DNA from: Cymodocea nodosa
Taxonomy: Eukaryota; Streptophyta; Magnoliopsida; Alismatales; Cymodoceaceae
Assembly (NCBI GenBank): GCA_036874045.1
Contig: CM072337.1
Span: 22,666,001-22,730,000 of the forward strand
Direction of reading: 5' to 3'
Length of the DNA: 64,000 nt
Numbering within the stretch: the stretch's first letter is position 1; each line of letters starts with the position of its first letter. This document shows, one piece after another, positions 1 to 12,017 of the stretch. The notes under the pieces were generated by a model that was not told the DNA's origin, made no database searches, and was given only the letters and a program-made list of their open reading frames with translations. A program made the translations under genes and the position numbers.

Positions 1-885
1 TTTATTTAAGTGCGCTCGATTGGTTTGACTTGACTACGCATCCTCATCCGCATCATGAGTGGGTTTCTGCGTCACGAAGGCCACGGAAAAAAGTCGTATA
101 AGTGTTTTTCCCTTTTTGTGTTCCGTTCCCACCTCGCGGCGCGATGTATATATGCATCGCAGTCGTCGGATTAAATTGATGTTGAAAGAAAACAATGGAT
201 TTATTGTTCCAGCAACTGTTAATTCTCAAACTTTAAATTCTGCATCAATTTTATCATGCAATTACGTGATTTTATGTGTTATCGGAGTGGTTAATAAGTA
301 AGTAAGTAAGTAAGTAAGTCTTTTTTATCACAAATTCGAAAGGATGTTAGGATTTGAAACCTGTGGAGAAATTTTCACTTTGTAAAAAAAATTTGCCACG
401 CAATTATGTTTTTTAATAATAATATCATTTTTGCAAGATATTATATAATTTCGTGATTTTCTTTTAATTCAAATTAGAATGATAATATTTTCTTATTCAT
501 TTTAAAAAAAAAACCAGAGTAGAAACTTCATCAACTATTACTCTTATATATATATATATATCTAATTCGGATTAAGTTAAAATTTTAATATAAAGAAAAT
601 TATATTATAGATCAATTAATTATATAATTAAATTAAAGTTTTTTAAATAAATATATATATATAAAGAGAGAGAGAGAGAGAGAAATATAAGTAACATTTT
701 TATAGGAGTTCTTCGAAGGTGTCATCATGGTACTTTACTTTTCTGACGACGAAGGAGAATAAACGAACAAGACGTCATCTGGCGTAAGAAAAAACTTGAA
801 AAATCTGAAATGTAGAAAAAATCCTTAGATGATTCTCTTAGCTCAGGATATAAAACAATCCACGCTACCGTCAATAACAATTCAT
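1..885. other. AT-rich intergenic DNA with microsatellites
   Basis: No convincing gene is visible. It holds an (AAGT)n tetranucleotide run at 296-319 and a compound (AT)n-(GA)n microsatellite at 650-683. The last part is the proximal promoter of the RING-H2 gene that starts at 956. Confidence 0.6.
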
Positions 886-893
886 TATAAAAG
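886..893 (+). promoter_or_regulatory. TATA box of the first ATL RING-H2 gene
   Basis: TATAAAAG lies 63 nt before the predicted ATG at 956. Transcription would start near 915-920, leaving a short leader of about 40 nt with no upstream ATG. The position is inferred from sequence only. Confidence 0.6.
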
Positions 894-955
894 GGCAGGA
901 CTCATCCATCAGTGGAAGGCGAACAAAGCCGGAGAAGAAGAGAAAAGCGGCAGAC

Positions 956-1840
956 ATGGAAATCCCCAACGCCACCGAGCACACCAGCGCCGACTCCACA
1001 CCTCAGTTACACTTCCCCAAATCGTACACACTGGGAGGGAAGATCGTGCTTGCCTGCAGCTTCTTCATCTTCGCTATCATCCTCTTCGTCTTCTTCTTCC
1101 AGCTCTACTTCCGCCGGCACCTCCGCCGCCGCGCCCTGCGCCGCATGCACGAGCGGAGACTCCTCTACTTCAGCCGCATGAGGATGGTCCCCAACGTCCC
1201 GGCCTCCAACCAGGGCCTCGACCCGGCCATCCTCAAATCTCTACCCGTCTTTACCTTCACGGGCGAAACCTCGCCAGACAAGGGATCGGCGATGGATTGC
1301 GCCGTTTGCCTGTCGGAATTCCATCAGAACGAGCAGGGGAGGATGCTCCCGGGGTGTAAGCATAGTTTTCATGTCGACTGCATCGATATGTGGTTCCACT
1401 CGCATTCCACTTGCCCTGTTTGTAGGTCTGCAGTGGAATTGGAAGCGACGGGGCTTACCTGCGACCGGCGTCATCAAGACAAAGGCGAAACAACGTGCTC
1501 CCCTTCGCTTCCTCCTGCATCAGCCGATCTTGCTGCTTCGTCGTCGACGTCTTCTCCTTCTCCTTCTCCTTCTCCTTCTCCTTCTCCTTCTCCTTCTCCT
1601 TCTTCTTCTTCTTCTTCTTCTTCTCCACCTCCTGTGGAGGAGAATTTGAAGTCGTCGACGGCGAGAATGCTGCTGCTGAGGAATATCTTGAGTGGGGATC
1701 TGGGATTCCGTTGCGGCAGGGGAGAAGAAAGATTAGGAGGAAGGGATTCCAGTGAGCTCGATCTCGAAGAAGGAGGAAGAGAGGAGGAGGACGACGGAGG
1801 GAATTCCGGTTCCGGGGCGGATCGACATCAACAGAGGTAG
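956..1840 (+). CDS. ATL-type RING-H2 finger E3 ubiquitin ligase (294 aa)
   Basis: This intronless gene encodes a membrane-anchored ubiquitin ligase of the plant ATL family. A hydrophobic segment at about residues 30-50 is followed by a strongly basic stretch. The GLD motif sits at 87-89. A canonical RING-H2 has ligands C115, C118, C134, H136, H139, C142, C153 and C156, with W146 and P154 at the positions typical for E2 contact. Spacing is CX2CX15CXHX2HX2CX10CX2C, as expected for ATLs. The C-terminal half holds a Ser-Pro/poly-Ser run (about 195-225) encoded by a TCTCCT/TTC microsatellite, then a short hydrophobic-basic motif and an acidic, Gly-rich tail. The family ubiquitinates substrates at the plasma membrane or endomembranes and often acts in defence or stress; the substrate here is unknown. 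The ATG has a good context (GACATGG) just after a TATA box. It is one of three ATL genes in the first 14 kb. Confidence 0.93.
   Translation: MEIPNATEHTSADSTPQLHFPKSYTLGGKIVLACSFFIFAIILFVFFFQLYFRRHLRRRALRRMHERRLLYFSRMRMVPNVPASNQGLDPAILKSLPVFTFTGETSPDKGSAMDCAVCLSEFHQNEQGRMLPGCKHSFHVDCIDMWFHSHSTCPVCRSAVELEATGLTCDRRHQDKGETTCSPSLPPASADLAASSSTSSPSPSPSPSPSPSPSPSSSSSSSSPPPVEENLKSSTARMLLLRNILSGDLGFRCGRGEERLGGRDSSELDLEEGGREEEDDGGNSGSGADRHQQR
1551..1625 (+). repeat. In-frame (TCTCCT)n/(TTC)n microsatellite in the ATL gene
   Basis: A pure hexanucleotide run that decays to TTC triplets and encodes alternating Ser-Pro followed by poly-Ser in the ATL protein. All units are multiples of three, so length changes would keep the frame. 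Confidence 0.9.
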
Positions 1841-3140
1841 TGCGAAACCAAGAAATCGAGGATTTACATCGATTTCTCTTACAGATTATATTTATATTTT
1901 TGATGTAGCGTATATATAAAAAAGAAGAAGAATGGAATCATGATTTTTGGGAAATTTATAATTTTCGTTAACTAGATGAATCCAATGCCGACGTACATTA
2001 CATATGCCAAAAAAATGTTTTATTCTTGAGACTTCTTTCACTGCAACTCACAACACTCGGATTCCTAGAAAAAGGTTTATAAATGGTTGTTAATTTTTCC
2101 CAGACAATGGAAGGAAATAATTATATTTCTTCTCAAAAGTTGGGCAACCGTTGTTGTCGGTAAGATGGGAATCATGGGGGTCCGTTCTCCGTGGCAAGCG
2201 GCCTCGACTGAAAGATTAACTTCTTCATTTTCATTTTTCTCTCTGAGCTATCAGGGTACTGAAATCAAGAGAACGTTGATTCGTGTACCCACCACGCACG
2301 TAACTTGGATGACATCCCCAGGGTTCAGTCCACACAACCATATACATACCCTTCTGCAGATATCATAATAATAATCGTAGTAACAATGATAGATTAAGAA
2401 ATCCGCAGCAGATCTTTTGAATGCTTGATGGTGACGACTATTTTTAATTAGACATTCCGATAAGGCTCGGGTCTCCCTTACGCTTGAGGTTGAAATGTTG
2501 AATCATATGCTGCGGGTCAAACGAATTATTTCTTGGATCAAAACTGGAAAATATCTAAGAGATGTTGAAATATCTTGTATTAGAAGACAATGTGTTAGAA
2601 TTTGACTTTATAACCTAATATCTTGTTTTCTCGTGGTTAATCGACAATTTTTTTAACGTGATATCAAATGAAGTTTACGTATGTCACTCATAAAGTACTT
2701 GAAGGTAAGAAAAAAGAACACCATAAGTGTAGAAAAGTATTAAAATACGATATCTTGTACTGAAAAAAATATACCAAAATTTAGCGTTATAATATAATTT
2801 TGAGATAAACTTTGCAGATATATAATAGATGAGATTAAGGACGATTAGAAGTCATGTCATTGCTGTAGACCGTTTCTCATATGGTGGATTTGAATGTTCA
2901 AACGATGGGATGTGATTTTTGTTCTAATAAATGTTGTAATTAATATTAAAAAAAAATCTAACAACCACAACAATTTCTCCGATCTTCTTGTAACCACAAA
3001 AAATTGAACAGATTACGGGTTCGTGATGAACCAACGAGAAATGAAACAAAACTAAGCCGTTGCATGGGATTCAAAATCGCGCAGTTTTTGCATCTATATA
3101 TATATATATATATGGAGATACGCTTGGACGGGGAAATGCT
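1841..3140. other. Intergenic region, no gene seen
   Basis: AT-rich spacer between two ATL genes. The first part is probably the 3' UTR of the upstream gene. A (TA)n run at about 3094-3112 lies in the promoter of the next gene. The short open stretches have no coding character that I can recognise. Confidence 0.5.
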
Positions 3141-3148
3141 TATTTAAA
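3141..3148 (+). promoter_or_regulatory. Possible TATA box of the second ATL gene
   Basis: TATTTAAA lies about 140 nt upstream of the first in-frame ATG at 3286. A start of transcription near 3170-3180 would give a leader of about 110 nt. The alternative is the (TA)n run just upstream. Confidence 0.4.
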
Positions 3149-3285
3149 TCCGGGTGACAAGGGCCGGCTCCACCTCAAACAACGGAAGCCTCAAGGTTAA
3201 AACTTTGGAGCCGGTCCAGATTCATTCACCAGAGTCAGTCGTCCTCTGCAACCCAGCATCGATTCGATCATCGACAAATCAAGCA

Positions 3286-3711
3286 ATGCCTCTGCCGCCG
3301 ACCTCCGAGCCCGATGTTGCCTTGTCCGACTACGAGGACTGCTACGACGTGCTCGACAGCAAGTTGACGTTGTGGGTTGTCGTGGGCATGTGTGCGCTGG
3401 CACAGACCTTGATGGTCATCTGGTGCATATACCGTTCACGGTTTTCTGCCGCCACCAAGCGCGGGCTCGACCGGGAGGCCCTAAACTCCATCCCGGAGTT
3501 CGTGTACACCTGCGACGACAGCGAGGCAGGCCGGCCCGAGTGCTCCGTGTGCCTGGAGGAGTTCATGGACACAGATAGGGGGAGGCTACTTCCCAATTGT
3601 TGTCACATTTTTCATGCGGATTGCGTCGACGAATGGTTCCGGACGAACTCTACGTGCCCGCTTTGCCGGTCGGCCGTCGCAGCTCCGCGTGATGATCCGA
3701 ATCAAGGGTGA
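3286..3711 (+). CDS. Short ATL-type RING-H2 finger E3 ubiquitin ligase (141 aa)
   Basis: Intronless second member of the local ATL cluster. From the ATG at 3286 the protein has an acidic N-terminus, a transmembrane segment at about residues 27-49, the GLD motif at 60-62, and a complete RING-H2 with ligands C86, C89, C105, H107, H110, C113, C124 and C127 and the conserved W117 and P125. It ends only 14 residues after the last zinc ligand, so it lacks the long C-terminal extension of the first ATL. The open frame continues upstream to a GTG at 3154, but there is no in-frame ATG in that stretch and it would place the start almost at the presumed TATA element, so I take 3286 as the start. Role inferred from the family: a membrane-bound E3 ligase with unknown substrate. 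Confidence 0.88.
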   Translation: MPLPPTSEPDVALSDYEDCYDVLDSKLTLWVVVGMCALAQTLMVIWCIYRSRFSAATKRGLDREALNSIPEFVYTCDDSEAGRPECSVCLEEFMDTDRGRLLPNCCHIFHADCVDEWFRTNSTCPLCRSAVAAPRDDPNQG

Positions 3712-5808
3712 GGCCTTGCCCAGAACGCTTCCACCTCCTCCTCCTGATCTTCCTCCTTATTTTCACGCCTTCGACTCTTTCTCATTTTTCTTGGTCTCCT
3801 CCTCACGCGAGCTATTCGGATTTCTTAGCGTTGTTCCCGCCGGCTGCACATCGGAATCATCTTTGTGAGTGTTAATTGATTTCTATCATTATCATTATTA
3901 TTGTACTTTTTTTAATTTTCTTCTTTCATTCTGAATCTAAACTTTTCTTAATTTCTTTAGTGGGTAACCAACTTCTTTAGTGTATATATGGATGAAAGAA
4001 ACCATAAAGCCGATCACTCCGTAAACTAACATCACTTGGATAATATAGTTTATTTGATTCCCATTTCCATTTCATGCATGAAACGTAATCTAAATAATGC
4101 TTTCAAAACTACGTACACAAATGCAATACACACATCCCCATGTGCATTCAACATCTATTATACACATTGGGAGCTGATTAAGCGATTGTCCACGAAACCT
4201 TGGTATATATTCCTAAAACAATGGTCGAAAAATCACATTAGTTTTCACCAAGATTCAAGTCTTGATTGATATATATAAAAACTATCGTTATAAAAAATCA
4301 TCAAAGAAAAAGGACGACAAGAAGAACATTCATTGTCAGGTAAGAGAAAGGAACCCTACTAGGGTATGTACGATGGGATTTCAATGGTGCGTTGTGTTGT
4401 TCATGAGTGTCGTCAGCTGTTTCGCAAAACAGAAACAGCTTGTTTTTCCATTTCCCAATCGTGCACCAGAACCAAGAATAAGAAGAAGACGACCGTCAAC
4501 AAAAAAGAAAAGGATGATCATTAACGGTAAATGCCATGCAAAAAAGAAAGGTGCTCAATTATAAATACAAGAAAGGTAAAGGCCCGAACGTGCAGATTGC
4601 CAGGTAAGAGGTAAGGGCATGGATTTAAATTGGGCCCAACCCGTCCGATTTTCGAAGTTGTGTTGGTTGAGTTACACCGATACACAGCTTCATACAACAA
4701 CTTTTTGCAAATTTATATAGATAATGCTATACCATTTTATAAAGATGCTATGTTAAAATTATAATAGACAAAAATTTCATATGTTTTTCAATATACTATT
4801 TATATAAATAACATACCATTTTCTAAAATCAACATATCAAATTTACAATTTAATATGTCAGAAAGCATCGTCCGACACAACCGTTGACAAATACAATATA
4901 AATTATTATAGGCATAAGCAAACCATAGGTTATGCTTAAGCTGCATCCTTCCACCTTAGGCACAACACAACTTATTTTGACATCTCTAGGTAAAGGTGTA
5001 CTGATATGCATAATGCCAACCCAAAACATAACCAATTTCAAAATAAAAAAAATGCGCATATTGCCTAAAAGATTCAAAACCGCATGAACCCTTCGGGCAA
5101 GCAAGAAAGACGAAATGGGGGTCTTGCGAAAATTTCACAAGGAAACAACCAATGTAATATCGATCTCTAACACCATTTGATGATACATGACTTCTACCTT
5201 AGTTGAACAGGTGTTCCACACATCATATGGGCAAAGCCGTGAGAAACTTGAATTCAAATAAGATCACGAAAAGAGCTCCACCTTGATGCTGCAATGTAAC
5301 TTACGAAAGAGGTGCAGCAGCATCACAGAATAAAAGCAAGAGGGAAACGGCAATTTTCAACTGTATTCTACTTTTATTTTTGACGAGAGAAGATCTCCAA
5401 TTTCATTGATACTAAGAAAGTAGGGTGCAATCACAAAGTAAATGTCAAGAGAGCTTAATAGCACACATTAGCAATAAAAGAAGCTCTCCAATACACCATA
5501 TAATGTGCCACAAAGCCTATGATTAACGTACAGTAATTTTGCCCATGGTGGTCGAATCAGTGTCATCTTCAAGATAAGTGACAACTTTAGATCTTCATAC
5601 TTCACCACGGATAGCTTAGGAAGAGAGCTCCCCCTAAGATCCTTCTTTGTCACTGATGAAAGGTTAAGAGCTTCCTTTAATGGACAGTAACTTTCCCGTT
5701 TCTAGAAATCACGTCTTCACATAGACATTGCGGTTGGTTATGGAAAAGAAGACACAACGCCCATCTCAAACCAACCATAGATTGCAAGCTTAAGGAAAAC
5801 AAAACATA
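3712..5808. other. Intergenic region, no gene seen
   Basis: The first 150 bases look like the 3' UTR of the ATL gene. The rest is AT-rich with scattered short open frames and no recognisable domain, RNA gene or clear repeat. Confidence 0.45.
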
Positions 5809-6096
5809 GGTTCCATTTAGTTCACCGTAATTTTCATGTAAGGTAATTAAATTACATTACAGAACTAAATTATAATATTTGGTAATTAAATATTAATTAA
5901 TTTTAAACCTTTATAAAGAAACAATTTTTTTATTTCAATTCTTATTTAATAAGTTGAGTGATGTTTCAAAGAATTTAATTTCTTATAATCAAATTACAAA
6001 ACTTATAATCATAAAAACTCAAATATTACAATATAATTAGAATGTAATTCAACTGCACTACATTTCCATATCAATTGTCGTCAACCAAACATGGCC
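5809..6096. mobile_element. Tourist-like (PIF/Harbinger-type) MITE, about 288 bp
   Basis: The right end read in reverse starts GGCCATGTTTGGTTGACG, a typical Tourist-like terminus. The left end (GGTTCCATTTAGTTCACC) is a degenerate inverted copy of it. Both ends are followed inward by AATT-containing sequence, and the interior is extremely AT-rich. ATA flanks both ends (5806-5808 and 6097-6099), compatible with a 3-bp target duplication. It has no coding capacity. Related interior sequence recurs near 46.85 kb. Confidence 0.6.
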
Positions 6097-8739
6097 ATAG
6101 ATTTAAGTCAATACAGCCAAGCCTAAGCGATCAATCTACCCAACGATGGAAATGAAACAACTGAGATAAGAGGGAGGGGAAAGAGAAAGAGGGTGGCTAT
6201 GTGTGAGGTGAAGCATAGATTTCTTTGTGGTGGCTGGGAAAGGGGGGGGGGGGGGACTATTTATGTGGGAAGGACTGTTTATGTTGTCAGGACCATGTGG
6301 GGGAAAGAGCAAGTGGAGTGGCTGTGGCTGTGTGTGTAGGTGATGGCAAGAACTCTGGGTGGTGTGGGGTTCGGATGTGAAGAGATGGTTGCTCCAATGG
6401 GTAGGTGGAGTGGAAAGAGGGCTGCGGTTGTGGGTGGACTCCTTCAAAACAGAAACGAACTAACCTACATGTAAATACGAAGACAAAATACAGAGAGAAA
6501 AAGGTGGAGGAAAGAAAGATTGGCCCTCCCCTCTCCCTTCAAAAGAGGAGAAAAAGGGGGAATAGATACATGTTAGATACCTGTATAGTAAACCGGAAAT
6601 TGCCCAAAAGGAGAACCAGGATAGGAGCATCTTTCCACATTATCACAATACTTCAACTCAACCACATTTTACTTCAACAAAACCTACCTAGCTCCTCAAC
6701 TACAGGGATGTTTCAATTTTCAAGTGGCTGAGGTATCAGCACCTCAGCTCAGCAAATAGATCCTCACTCACCAATGACCCAACACAATATCTGTTGTCCT
6801 TTCCGATGGAATTTCAGGGAAAGTATTGTTTTTACCAACAGAATAAATAAGATTGTAAAGCCTGGAACATAAGTTAGTGCCTCTCTCTGCCCAAAAAATG
6901 TAGTTGCTAGGAGTAAGATGGCAGGATGATAAAAGAAATGACTTGACAAATAAGCTTTACTGTCTTATCTCCGGCTATCTAGAAGATTGTTTACCGCATA
7001 ACCATGTGATTCACACATTTTGTAGAAACTAGATTCATTGAATAAAATGTTAAAACGTCAGTTTCTCTAGAAGCAGGTCTAGTAAACTTCTCTCGAAGTG
7101 CTCTTATTTTCCTTTATAAATACATGAAAAGCTAAAAGTGACCACACCGATTAAGTAATTAGATAATTGTAATTATATAACAGAATTTTCATTTCAAGCA
7201 GACGAATATCAACCTGTATTCGAAAAGTTTAAAAATTACCCAACTTTTTATAAATTTCAGCTATTGATTTTGTAATCAAAATAACTTAAATAATATAGCA
7301 TACATTAAATTGAAATTTTAATACATAGTTTACTACACAGGATGAGAAAAAGATTTTGATCCATCAAGCTGTTCCATTATACACATGATGAAAAAATATA
7401 AGCAAATGTAGAACAAACCATGTCCAAAGGTATTTGCCTACTTCATTCTCAAATGCAAATTGTGATCAGTTTAATTTCAAATTAATCAAATAAATAGGAG
7501 CATTTTCCATTCAATATTCCTACTTCGATGATGATATTATAACTGATACCTTGCATTTAAACTATGTGATGACAAATAAAAAAAAATTTAGTACGTAGCG
7601 TAAATAAATAGATGCATGAGTATCATCAAGGGAAAGTTTAGGATGCCATGGTATCATCAAGGGAAAATTGCTTAACTTTCCTAGGTTCTGCTGAGACTTT
7701 GTGAGATTGTAGCAACCAAGCTATTTCAATGATTAACCAAGTCATAAATTTTTAAGACTTCAATAAAAAGACATAATTTTATACAGATGTGTACCTAGTT
7801 TTGTCATCCAAATGGATCCAGCCACTTCCACAATAATTTGCATCTTAATTATTCACATCAACCGTGCTGTTTCAACTCCCCATGTTATTTCTAAAGTTGA
7901 ATAGACTATCGGAAACAATGCTTCAAAAAATAGGAAAAAGGTCATTGTTAAGTTTAAACATTTTAGGTCGTGAACTCTTTTAGTTGTTCTGGAAAACAGG
8001 CAAAGTGATTTAGAAGAACAACCATTTCTCTTTCTTTAGTGCAATAACAGGCCAAAATGGGTAAAAAAAGAGAGCCAACCTAATAAAAAGAATAATGTTA
8101 GGGTACTTAAGACATGCTCTATAGACTTCAGATTGTATTTTCTGTTATTGAGAGTATTTTATTGTTTTATTTAAGTACTTATTTATATTTTTAAATGTTT
8201 ACTTGTGATTTCAATATAATGGAATCTGAGGAAATTATAATTTACTTTATTTGACTAATTTGATAAATTTGTGGTTGTATACATATAAATATATTTATAT
8301 CTACTTTTTAATTTATATAAATTTTCAAAATACCAATTTATAAAATGTTTTAATGTTCACTCATATAATGTCCATTTTCATTTTTAACATCAATTGGATA
8401 TGAAATAACTCATCAAATTCGCAATAGTTAAGTAGTGATGCCTTTTGAATGGGTTTAAGAACTTCAAATCTTTAATCAACAAGATGAAAATTTTCAAGAG
8501 ATAATATCAAATTATTATATTAACTATGGATACCAAATTCACATTGAATAAAAAATTAGTTCATCAAATTCACTGTTTTAAGGTCTAGAAAAGCAGGACC
8601 CAATAAATAAAGAAGGAAAATTACGCATGATAGTATCAAAATTCCCACAAAACAAAAACATGGCTTCTTTCGTGATATGAATTTGGCATAAATTAAAGAT
8701 CAAGAAATATCATAGATTAATATAAACGAAATATGACAT
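6097..8739. other. Intergenic region, no gene seen; 14-nt G tract
   Basis: No gene recognised. A purine-rich block (about 6150-6560) includes a run of 14 G at 6242-6255. The remainder is AT-rich, with no domain-bearing open frame on either strand. Confidence 0.45.
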
Positions 8740-8745
8740 TTTATT
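8740..8745 (-). terminator. Polyadenylation signal candidate for KIN17
   Basis: AATAAA on the - strand about 200 nt downstream of the KIN17 stop codon, in an AT-rich 3' UTR. Confidence 0.4.
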
Positions 8746-8941
8746 CTACAACCTAACAATGTGAAAAATTATATCGAAACAACTACAGCCAAGTATCTCG
8801 ACTTATAACTAGCATTTGGGACAAAAAAGAGAGACTGGGATGTGAGAAATCGTACCCATTTGAAAGGATGCGAATATGCCATAAGAACATGGAATCTCTG
8901 AACATCCACCTTGATACAAACTTACACATACAACCTTCTTA

Positions 8942-10153
8942 CTATAGAATTTTGCAAATATCCTCATAGTCCACAGCTGGCAGCATCCTACCATCATAGA
9001 TCCCCTTCTCAATTTGAACCTTTGCACAATACTTCTCCACATTGACTGACATCAATCGTGCATTTGATCCCCTATACGCCCCATTCACTATCCTCACCAT
9101 TCCTCCAATCTGCGGGATAACAGTCTCAAGTTCATCCTGATCAACCCTGAGCACATGTTTGTTCTCTAACATCTCAATCTCGCCAACATACTTGTCTATC
9201 ACTTTAACAACCACCCCTTTCTGCTTGTAATAACCCTTATCCGCCAAAGCCTTGCTCATTACCTTCACCACGATGCCCTCACACAGCCAATAATCTTTCC
9301 TATTGCTCCTCTCCTTGGCCTTCTCCTCCTCCTTCATCAGCTCGTCCAAGACACCACGGCCAGCACTGCCACCACCAAGTTTCACCTTCTTAACACCTCC
9401 CTCTTTTTCTCTTCTGTCCCCATCTTCGAACCCAAGCTTCGGCCTTTCAGATGAAACAGGAATCGTCTTCGATGGGAGTGACGAGGACGCAGCAAGAGAA
9501 AACGCAACCTTTCCTCCAGCAGCAGATTCCAGTTCTGATACCAACTCTGCCTTGGGAGGCAAATCGGAGCTTCCATCCTCATCTGTTGTTGCGCGTTGTT
9601 CCATGAACATCGACGCGCGCTCAATCTGTCTGGCAATCGCTCTCTCCTGCTTCTCTTCCTCGACAAGATCGGACTTGAGCCTCTTGTTCTTAAGCCTCTC
9701 CTTGAACATGGTCTCGGAATCACGGTCGATGTAGGTCATGAACCAGCCCTTAGGCGTGTCCTCGACTTTGCACTTCCCTGTCCTTCCGAGGTACTTGACG
9801 AATTCGGTCAGTGTGGCCCATTGGGTCGAGTTCATGTGGACGTGGTGGCGATCGGCGATGTACTCGTTGTAGACGACGGTGGCGGCGACGCGGGAGAAGC
9901 GGTGGGAGCGGCGCATGTGCTCGAGGAAGGTCGACTCGAACTCCTCGGAGTAGCCGCTGACGATGCGTGTAGGATTCTGGCCGAAGACCTGCATCTGGCG
10001 CTGGTGACTCTCGCTCATGCAATGACACTTGAATCCGTTCTCGTCCCGGCATTGCTTCTGGCACATCTGGCAGTACCACCGCAACTTCTGCAAGCCCTTC
10101 GCCTTTATTCTGTTCGCGATCGCCTTCGGCGTCAGGAACTCGTTCTTCCCCAT
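8942..10153 (-). CDS. KIN17: KIN17-like zinc-finger and winged-helix nucleic-acid binding protein (403 aa)
   Basis: Homologue of the conserved nuclear protein KIN17, which binds curved DNA and RNA and is tied to DNA replication/repair and pre-mRNA processing. The N-terminus MGKNEFLTPKAIANRIKAKG is the family signature. A C2H2 finger follows (C28, C31, H44, H50), then the family's winged-helix domain at about 55-160 and a charged linker with coiled-coil character. The C-terminal tandem SH3/KOW region (about 285-403) includes the KOW motif GGMVRIVNGAYRG. The protein ends in the family's characteristic DYEDICK tail. The length matches plant homologues of roughly 400 residues. The frame is open 12 codons further upstream, but only to a TTG; the ATG at 10153 gives exactly the family's N-terminus. 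No intron is needed to read the whole protein. Confidence 0.95.
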   Translation of the reverse strand: MGKNEFLTPKAIANRIKAKGLQKLRWYCQMCQKQCRDENGFKCHCMSESHQRQMQVFGQNPTRIVSGYSEEFESTFLEHMRRSHRFSRVAATVVYNEYIADRHHVHMNSTQWATLTEFVKYLGRTGKCKVEDTPKGWFMTYIDRDSETMFKERLKNKRLKSDLVEEEKQERAIARQIERASMFMEQRATTDEDGSSDLPPKAELVSELESAAGGKVAFSLAASSSLPSKTIPVSSERPKLGFEDGDRREKEGGVKKVKLGGGSAGRGVLDELMKEEEKAKERSNRKDYWLCEGIVVKVMSKALADKGYYKQKGVVVKVIDKYVGEIEMLENKHVLRVDQDELETVIPQIGGMVRIVNGAYRGSNARLMSVNVEKYCAKVQIEKGIYDGRMLPAVDYEDICKIL

Positions 10154-12008
10154 CGCCACCTCCTTCGTCCACCCGTCTTCCTTCCCCAAATCTTAGGGCT
10201 TCTACCTTGGACGTCCTAATTTCTCGTGCGAGCCGATTGGACGGCGCGGTGATCGTTTTCCGGTCTATCCATTTTATACCGATCGCGGTTTTATTGCAAC
10301 TACTTAGGACAATTTTTTTGTTCCATTCAGGTACCACCCTGTAAATTGTAAATCTCACCATGGGGCCCCAACTTTATATTATTTTTCAAAGACGTGTCCT
10401 GCACTGCAGTTTCTTCTTTACTTGGGTATTCAAGCACGAAAATAATGTCCTAACGCGCGCCGGAAAATAACGGTAAAAACTTTCATATATACTTTTCTAT
10501 AATTGTAATATTTTTATACATATGCATCTTTACCTATGTCTTGACCTATTTCTATTTTTTCTCGATAAGCATCATTAAAGAGGCAGTTAATTATACATTC
10601 TTTTTATAAAAAATTAATCACATATTGTATCCTTTTAATTATTTAATTTTCTTATCTTTCTAGCTAAAGATCGATACCAACAAATTAGACGGTCCCTTTA
10701 TAAATCTACATTGATTCCACCCATGTCAATGTAGGGCTTCTGATAAGTTAAGATCAAATTGGCAACAATAAAAATTGACCTTGATATATATTGACAACAT
10801 TATTTGCTCTAGTCTGGCGACGACGCCATTAATCAATAATACTCCTTTCGATGATTGACCAGAATCGCATTGATGTATCACTTGTCTTTCATAGCAATTA
10901 AGTTGGGATGGCTAATATATATAGAACCATTCAACCTCCCATAAATTATAAAGATTTTTTATTTCTTATATATATATATATATATGGTTCGAAATTTCCA
11001 CACCTGCCCCCAACACTAAAAAAGGAATTCATATTTATAAAAAAGCATATCAAAATCTTCTTCTTAATATTATAAAACTAAGATACTTGTTAAAGAAGTT
11101 TAACAAAATTTTATTACATAACATACCTTTAGCTTCTACTAATAGAACCAAATATTCTTTCAACTACAAAGTCATCACACATTCCATAAATTAACTATTT
11201 ACAAATGTATAATAAAATAAAAAAGAAGAACCGTAAACTTTAGGCTTCATCTCAAACAACTATTGCAGCTGATCATTTCTCTCAACGAGCTTTTTGACTA
11301 AGATCTAAAAAAAATACAAAGAATTTAATTAGTAAGCTACGCCTTAATAAGTATATCCTAGTTTATCTAAAATAAATTTTAGAATGCATACACAAGGATA
11401 AAGTTCCCACGCTATCATAGAAAGGCGAATCTAACAAGCTTATCAATTCATCAAATGGTAACATAAGTTAAATATGCCTGAACAAGTAACAAATCACGTC
11501 TTCATACAAATTCACGATAATTACAATCAAATGCTACGTCACAATTCCATACATAACGATGCAACTTAGGCCTAGGATCACAGTTCAATCTTTTGATTGA
11601 AGTTCAAGAGTCGACTAATTATTTTTTCACAATTATACACATAATACTACAACTCTTATGGTTAAGTTACAACATAACCATAAGGATAACCGTCTACAAA
11701 CCAACATATAAATGTACTTAAGCATGCATTTTTTATATAAATGCAATAAGCTCTAGCGTACCAAAATAATATACATTTCTATCATGCATATTTTGCTAAT
11801 AATCACATAGAAATGCAATGAGTTCATTCATACATCTTCATATCACAAATAAGTCACATTTCGGCTCTACTTATTCAACAACAACTCACATGTAAAGGAA
11901 TTAAACTGAGAAATGCATTTCATGTGAGATAAAACCATATCACAGCCCTATGCATTTCACAATTCTGAGCCTGATAACTTTGATAAGCGATCACAAAAAC
12001 TACCAAGA
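10154..12008. other. KIN17 promoter side and AT-rich intergenic DNA
   Basis: The first 50-200 bases are the KIN17 5' leader and promoter. Beyond that the region is AT-rich with a (TA)n run near 10970-10985 and no recognisable gene. Confidence 0.45.
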
Positions 12009-12017
12009 ACAACTTAC

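Noticed and set aside
1241..1477. Antisense and shifted open frames over the ATL, PME, KIN17, MORF and ERF genes
   Set aside because: They are GC-driven shadows of the real coding frames; none carries a recognisable domain.
6136..6447. Pro/His/Ser-rich - strand frame
   Set aside because: It derives from a purine-rich low-complexity block containing G14; there is no protein-like pattern.
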